64,000 bases of DNA from Myxococcota bacterium (GTDB lineage Bacteria > Myxococcota_A > UBA9160 > UBA6930). The position numbers were made by a program, and so were the translations under genes. The notes below the pieces were generated by a model. It was not told where the DNA came from, did no database searches, and saw only the letters and a list, made by a program, of their open reading frames with translations. This document shows positions 60,177-64,000 of the stretch, in pieces. Numbering within the stretch: the first letter of the stretch is position 1; the number at the start of each line of letters is the position of its first letter. Location: the NCBI GenBank assembly GCA_028285625.1, contig JANQOX010000014.1, positions 248,001 to 312,000 on the forward strand, given 5' to 3'.

Positions 60177-60872
60177 CTACTCGAGCCGACAGACCACCCG
60201 CGAGAGGCGCTCGCGGACGTCCGCTACGCCGCTGGGCCCGGTGCAGACGATGCGCTTCTCGTGCAGCCCGAGGTCGCGCAGCTCGGCCTCGCGGCCCTGG
60301 TCGCGTAGCTCCTGCACGTACGGGATCTCGCCCAGGGTGTCGATCTCCTCGAGCGTGAGTCCGGCGCGCCGTTCGCTGGGGATGCCTGAGACGCGGCCGG
60401 CGAAGACGTCGTCGACGTAGTCCCAATCGACGCCCTCGCGGTCGCGCAGCTCGGCGATGCGTCGCGCCTGCTCGCGCGCCAGGCGCGCGTCCGAGTCTCC
60501 GGACGCATGCGCGGTGCGCCCCATGGGCGGCCCCGCCGACACCGCCGGCGACGGGTTCGTGCGCGCGAAGACGCGACGGACTACGGGCTCCGAAGGCCGC
60601 GGCTCGTTACCAGCGGGCCGCTCCGCACCGCCCTCGCGCGCCAGCTCGCGCCGCATCTCGGCCTCGAACCAGGTGGCCAGCAGCTCCGGGTCGTCCAGTG
60701 TCGGAGGGCGTGACGCGTCGCCCTCGGCCTGGCTCGTCGTGGCCGGGGCGGCCGCAGGCAAGGTGCCGTCCGACCCGCGGTCGCCGGTACCCAGGCCCGC
60801 CGCGACCCCGAACGCTGCGAGTACGAGGAGAACGATGGGCAGGACGGTCGTGAGCCAACCGCGAAGGCGCAT
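60177..60872 (-). CDS. Membrane-anchored protein of unknown function
   Basis: A 231-residue protein with an N-terminal TM anchor (WLTTVLPIVLLVLAAFGVAAGL), a Pro/Ala/Ser-rich linker and a C-terminal domain with DREGVDWDYVDDVFAGRVSG and two late cysteines (IVCTGPSG, VVCRLE). The soluble part lies outside the cytoplasm. No family recognised. The ATG at 60872 was chosen; the ORF extends to 61184 in frame. Confidence 0.65.
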   Translation of the reverse strand: MRLRGWLTTVLPIVLLVLAAFGVAAGLGTGDRGSDGTLPAAAPATTSQAEGDASRPPTLDDPELLATWFEAEMRRELAREGGAERPAGNEPRPSEPVVRRVFARTNPSPAVSAGPPMGRTAHASGDSDARLAREQARRIAELRDREGVDWDYVDDVFAGRVSGIPSERRAGLTLEEIDTLGEIPYVQELRDQGREAELRDLGLHEKRIVCTGPSGVADVRERLSRVVCRLE

Positions 60873-60963
60873 CGCCGTAGGATCGCCGGTAGCGCGATGC
60901 CTTGGGAATCCGAGCGGAGGCGCTTCGGTGACAGTTCGGCGAAGGCGATCCCCGGAGGACCGC

Positions 60964-62526
60964 TCAGGCGCCCAGGGCGCCCCGCGCGACGTCGGTGAGC
61001 GCGCCCAGGGCGGCCACGGCACCGAAGAAGAACACCCACGACGAGGTCGCGCCCACTCGGAGCTCCACGTGCCGACGCACGTTGATGACGACCGTGAAGA
61101 CGGCCAGGATCCACACCGCCATCGCGAACCGGCCGGCCAGGTCGCCACTCGCCCCGGACTCGATCCAGCCCCCGAGGCTCGCACCTGCGGCGATGCCCAG
61201 CAGCACGAGGCCTACGCGGACGAATGCCGGAAGGCCGCCCCACGCGCGGGCGAGCGCGCTGCGCGGAGGCGTCGGCGCGTCGGTGGACTCGGTGGTCGGC
61301 TGGCTCGCCTCTACGGCGGCCTCGTTGGGCGGTGTGCCCGCCTCGATGGCCGTCTCGAATGCCCGGGCGCGCGTGAGCGCCCGCTGCGCCCGTTCGCGCA
61401 GGTCGGGGGCGACGTCGGCCTCGGGGTCGAAGGGGCCGAGCTGGCGGTTCGCAAGCTCGAGCGTGGCCCGGTGGCGGAACTCTTCGTTGCGCCCCATCAC
61501 GAGATCGACCATGCCCACGTAGCCCGCCGGCAGCACGGGCGCCTCGTCGAACACGCGCAGCTGCTGGAAAGGTCGCGCCGGAAACGCGTGGTGATCGGCA
61601 TGGCGCGACAGGCCGGTGAGCCCGTAGTACGTGAACCAGGCGTGGGTGTCCCACGAGTCGACCGGCCGCACCTTGCGCTGCCTGCGCACCAGCCCCCAGT
61701 GCTCGAAGTAGTTCACCGCCTCGAGCAGCCGGATGGCCGTGAACGCCTGGAGCAGGAAGGCGAAGAACGCCGCGAAGCCGAAGGCCGCCCACGCGGCGAA
61801 GGCCATGGCCCAGCCCACTGCGATGCCGTGGAGGATGCGATTGCCCAGCATGCGGCGATCGAAGAGCTTCATGTCCTCGTCGCCCAGCCGCCGCGCTTCG
61901 AGGCGCCAGGCGCTCGCGAACTGCGCGGGCACCGTGCGGCGAAAGAACGGTTCGAAGCGCTCGCCGAAGCGCGCGGTGGCCGGGTCGGCCGGTGTGCCCA
62001 CGCGCACGTGGTGGCCGCGCAGGTGCTCGGTGTAGAAGTGCTCGTAGAGCACCGTGCAAAGAAGCAGTCGCCCGAGCAGCCGCTCCCAGGCCTTGGTACG
62101 GTGGATCAGCTCGTGGGCGGTGATGATCGAGAAGCCCGAGCTCGACCCCACCACCAGGAAGATCATCACCGAGTCCACCGAGAAGATGGCCTGGGTCTGG
62201 TACATGCGGCAGAGCTCGAACACGACCAGGAACTGGAGGCCCGCGAGGGTGTAGACCAGCGCATCGAAGGGCCAGGCCGGCAGGCTCGCCACCGGCTGTC
62301 GGCGCTCTTCGAGCGTGCGCGTATCGAGCGCGAACGCCACCACCAACGGCGCCAGGAACAGCGCGGCCACCCACCAGGCGTGGGGGCCGGTCCAGACGAA
62401 GGCGAGCGCCACCGCCGGAAAGGCGAGGGACGTGAGATGCTTGGCGAAGATCCAAGCGACCTGACCCGCGCTGGGGGTCGGCGCGGCGCCCGCGTCGGGG
62501 CGCGCGGTAGGTGCCGCTGCAGTCAT
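60964..62526 (-). CDS. alkB: AlkB-type alkane 1-monooxygenase with C-terminal membrane extension
   Basis: A 520-residue integral-membrane di-iron enzyme. Histidine boxes are HELIHR (His138-His142), EHLRGHH (about 168-173), the NYFEHWGL signature and RHADHH (about 320). It hydroxylates the terminal carbon of alkanes with rubredoxin electrons; no rubredoxin gene adjoins. Known AlkB proteins are near 400 residues, and this one adds ~120 residues: a Thr/Pro-rich linker and about three TM helices. A palindromic operator lies 37 bases upstream of the ATG. Confidence 0.92.
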   Translation of the reverse strand: MTAAAPTARPDAGAAPTPSAGQVAWIFAKHLTSLAFPAVALAFVWTGPHAWWVAALFLAPLVVAFALDTRTLEERRQPVASLPAWPFDALVYTLAGLQFLVVFELCRMYQTQAIFSVDSVMIFLVVGSSSGFSIITAHELIHRTKAWERLLGRLLLCTVLYEHFYTEHLRGHHVRVGTPADPATARFGERFEPFFRRTVPAQFASAWRLEARRLGDEDMKLFDRRMLGNRILHGIAVGWAMAFAAWAAFGFAAFFAFLLQAFTAIRLLEAVNYFEHWGLVRRQRKVRPVDSWDTHAWFTYYGLTGLSRHADHHAFPARPFQQLRVFDEAPVLPAGYVGMVDLVMGRNEEFRHRATLELANRQLGPFDPEADVAPDLRERAQRALTRARAFETAIEAGTPPNEAAVEASQPTTESTDAPTPPRSALARAWGGLPAFVRVGLVLLGIAAGASLGGWIESGASGDLAGRFAMAVWILAVFTVVINVRRHVELRVGATSSWVFFFGAVAALGALTDVARGALGA

Positions 62527-62562
62527 GGGGGCTCCATCGGGCGACTCGTAGCAGCCATTGAG

Positions 62563-62578
62563 CTTACCGACCGGTAAG
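62563..62578. promoter_or_regulatory. Palindromic operator upstream of alkB
   Basis: CTTACCG-AC-CGGTAAG is a perfect inverted repeat with 7-base arms. This ACCGACCGGT type matches operators bound by TetR-family regulators of lipid and alkane genes. No TetR gene is in the window. It could control alkB and, divergently, a transcript toward hsp20. Confidence 0.7.
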
Positions 62579-62681
62579 TGCGAGTGCCACGGCACGGCGC
62601 TGTGCGGGGCCGGTCCGCATCCCGGGCGCACGCCGCAAGGGTGCGCGTCGTGCGGTCGACGCAACGCGGGAGGTGCTCGGC

Positions 62682-62687
62682 TTGACA
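62682..62687 (+). promoter_or_regulatory. Possible -35 element upstream of hsp20
   Basis: A consensus TTGACA (also readable as the CTTGA core of a heat-shock -35 box) stands 104 bases before the first hsp20 ATG. A convincing -10 or sigma-32 -10 (CCCCAT-type) box is not found at the right distance, so this is only suggestive. Confidence 0.3.
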
Positions 62688-62790
62688 CCCATGCGGTGGT
62701 GCCGACGCATTGTTCGTCCGGCGCCGCAGGGCGGTCCACGAGGCCCGCCACCGCTGGCCCGCTCGGACCGCGAAGACAAAGGAGATCCAC

Positions 62791-63252
62791 ATGGCTCAGA
62801 TCAGCCCGTCTCGACACGGCGGCGTCGACCCCTGGCGCGACTTCGACCGGCTGCGCCGGGAGATGAACGCGCTGCTCGGAAACTTCGGCTCGGCATCGCC
62901 GCTCGCGAGTGGACACCGCGGGGTGTACCCCGCCGTGAACCTCTACGAGACCGACGACGCGTACGTCCTCACGGCGGAGCTGCCCGGGGTGGCCGGTGAC
63001 GACATCCGCGTGCTCGTCGAGGGCAACACCGTCACCGTCGAGGGCGCCCGACAGGTCGCCTACGCCGACGAAGAAGGCGTCAGCCTGCATCGGCGCGAAC
63101 GCCAATCGGGCCGCTTTCGCCGCGCGTTCGAGCTGCCGGCCGCGATCGCAGCCGACGCCGTCGAGGCCGTCCATCGCAACGGCGTCCTCGAGTTGCGCCT
63201 CACCAAGACCCCCGAAGCCCAGCCGCGCCAGATCTCGGTAAAGGCGGGTTGA
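62791..63252 (+). CDS. hsp20: Small heat-shock protein Hsp20
   Basis: A 153-residue alpha-crystallin-type chaperone that holds unfolded proteins. The crystallin core runs about 45-140 with YVLTAELPGVAGDDIRV, the GRFRRAFELP strand and the NGVLELRLTK (GVL) motif; a C-terminal IxV-like QISV is present. ATG with AAAGGAG upstream. A second hsp20 follows after 14 bases, so the pair is probably an operon under heat control by RpoH. Confidence 0.93.
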   Translation: MAQISPSRHGGVDPWRDFDRLRREMNALLGNFGSASPLASGHRGVYPAVNLYETDDAYVLTAELPGVAGDDIRVLVEGNTVTVEGARQVAYADEEGVSLHRRERQSGRFRRAFELPAAIAADAVEAVHRNGVLELRLTKTPEAQPRQISVKAG

Positions 63253-63266
63253 AGGAGAGACGAACC

Positions 63267-63665
63267 ATGACCGAAGCCCACGAACTGCAGACGCGAGAGA
63301 AGCACGAACTCGAAGGGGAGGGCACCCGCCCCGGCCCCGTGTTCCGCCCGGACGTCGACATCCTCGAGCGCCAGGATGCCTACGTGATCTACGCCGATCT
63401 CCCCGGTGTGGATGATCGTTCGATCGACGTACGGCTCGACCGCGGCGAGCTCACCCTCGATGCGCGGCAGGCCGCGCCTCCCGACGCGGGCTGGCGGCCC
63501 CTGCACGCGGAGTACCGGCTCGGCTCCTACCACCGGGTCTTCCGCGTGTCCGAGGACATCGACGGCGAGGCCGTGACGGCGCGCATGAACGCCGGCGTCC
63601 TGGAGCTCACGCTGCCCAAGAGCGCCGCGCGCAAGCCGCGGGCCATCCCGGTGCGGCCGGGCTAG
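63267..63665 (+). CDS. hsp20: Small heat-shock protein Hsp20, second copy
   Basis: A 132-residue paralogue with the same crystallin core (YVIYADLPGVDDRSIDV, NAGVLELTLPK) but a shorter N-terminal arm and an IPV tail. GGAGAG lies before the ATG. Paired sHsps often co-assemble into hetero-oligomers. Confidence 0.92.
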   Translation: MTEAHELQTREKHELEGEGTRPGPVFRPDVDILERQDAYVIYADLPGVDDRSIDVRLDRGELTLDARQAAPPDAGWRPLHAEYRLGSYHRVFRVSEDIDGEAVTARMNAGVLELTLPKSAARKPRAIPVRPG

Positions 63666-63682
63666 GCCCAGCCGGCCGCGTG

Positions 63683-63708
63683 GACCCCGGGGCATTCGCC
63701 CCGGGGTC
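63683..63708 (+). terminator. 11-bp hairpin after the hsp20 pair
   Basis: A perfect 11-base stem (GACCCCGGGGC/GCCCCGGGGTC) with an ATTC loop stands 18 bases after the second hsp20 stop. No T-tract follows, but position and stability fit a terminator. Confidence 0.6.
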
Positions 63709-63769
63709 TCCCCGCGCGGTGCCGGGTTGGTTCCGGCTTTCCGCGCGCCAGCTTCGGTATCGTGGCGTA

Positions 63770-64000
63770 ATGGCGCAGACCAAGGAACACGAGATCGTCT
63801 CGATCTACCCCTTCACCGACGAAGAGGTAGATCAGCTCATGACCCACGCCGGCGAGGCCGTGCTCATGTGGGCCACGCGCGATGGCTGGCCGGTGGGCGT
63901 GACCCACGCCTTCTTCTGGAAGGACGGCAAGATCTGGCTCACGTTCGCCGCGCACCGCCATCGCGCGGCCGCCATCCGGCGCGACCCGCGCGTCTCGGTG
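63770..64000 (+). CDS. Flavin split-barrel protein, pyridoxamine-phosphate-oxidase-like (3' truncated)
   Basis: The first 77 residues are visible before the window ends. VLMWATRDGWPVGVTHAFFWKDGKIWL and RAAAIRRDPRVSV are typical of the PNPOx-like FMN-binding split barrel. Such stand-alone proteins reduce F420, flavins or other cofactors or only bind them; the exact function needs the missing C-terminus. ATG at 63770. Confidence 0.8.
   Translation, partial: MAQTKEHEIVSIYPFTDEEVDQLMTHAGEAVLMWATRDGWPVGVTHAFFWKDGKIWLTFAAHRHRAAAIRRDPRVSV

Noticed and set aside
1..64000. tRNA, rRNA, tmRNA or riboswitch genes
   Set aside because: I found no cloverleaf with a TTCRA-type T-loop, no rRNA core sequence and no recognisable riboswitch; smpB is present but ssrA is not.
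1..64000. Insertion sequences, prophage or genomic island borders
   Set aside because: No transposase, integrase, terminal inverted repeats or tRNA-flanked duplications are seen, and base composition stays high in GC except for the two long intergenic gaps.

Overview
The window reads as chromosomal DNA of a high-GC, Gram-negative, aerobic bacterium of the former Deltaproteobacteria (Myxococcota-like). I infer this from gene content, not from a marker phylogeny. Supporting signs are complete Tol and TonB envelope systems, many lipoproteins, an AlkB alkane hydroxylase, a sterol-desaturase-type hydroxylase, acyl-CoA dehydrogenase and nitronate monooxygenase genes, a PEP-CTERM protein, a membrane Ser/Thr kinase and a sigma-54 activator. 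Genes are densely packed, with many 4-base stop/start overlaps and frequent GTG or TTG starts. I see no rRNA, tRNA, CRISPR array, insertion sequence or phage gene.

Layout. 1-5.2 kb: a gluzincin peptidase tail, AraC regulator, DUF192 lipoprotein, degenerate OmpR-type regulator, a stand-alone sigma region-2-like protein, RpoH and a cytochrome c. 5.4-11.2 kb: leucyl aminopeptidase and a tolQ-tolR-tolA-tolB-cpoB operon that lacks pal. 11.2-17.0 kb: housekeeping genes dksA, tsaD, rsmA, a PilZ protein, panB-panC-panD and smpB. 17.0-27.0 kb: a matrixin-like protease, lipid and redox enzymes (fatty acid hydroxylase, nitronate monooxygenase, metallophosphatase, VKOR-DsbA fusion, UbiA prenyltransferase), cysE and an acyl-CoA dehydrogenase. 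27.0-33.1 kb: a PhyH oxygenase, a tandem methyltransferase and two multi-spanning GT-C-like proteins, probably a surface glycan or small-molecule group.

33.0-50.7 kb is a large TonB locus. One arm (DUF3450-like protein, long ExbB, ExbB, two ExbD, TonB, TPR protein, 1257-residue receptor) follows the Vibrio TonB2/TtpC plan. The opposite arm holds a lipoprotein and an unusual penicillin-binding transpeptidase fused to a TonB C-terminal domain. Downstream lie an exported beta-helix-like protein, a PEP-CTERM protein and three exported unknowns.

52.3-60.2 kb is the most intriguing part. A GAF/AAA+/Fis sigma-54 activator sits beside a Cys-rich HExxH protein, a 122-residue small protein with a histone-fold-like pattern, a polytopic GAF-zinc-ribbon-Ser/Thr kinase, and a four-gene overlapping operon of unknown function (two lipoproteins, a small helical protein, a two-TM coiled-coil protein). 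Two near-perfect sigma-54 promoters lie in the intergenic gaps, before the small protein and before the four-gene operon, and a weaker one faces the HExxH gene and activator. This suggests one signalling regulon that I cannot match to a described system.

The window closes with an anchored unknown, alkB behind a palindromic operator, two Hsp20 genes and the start of a flavin split-barrel protein.
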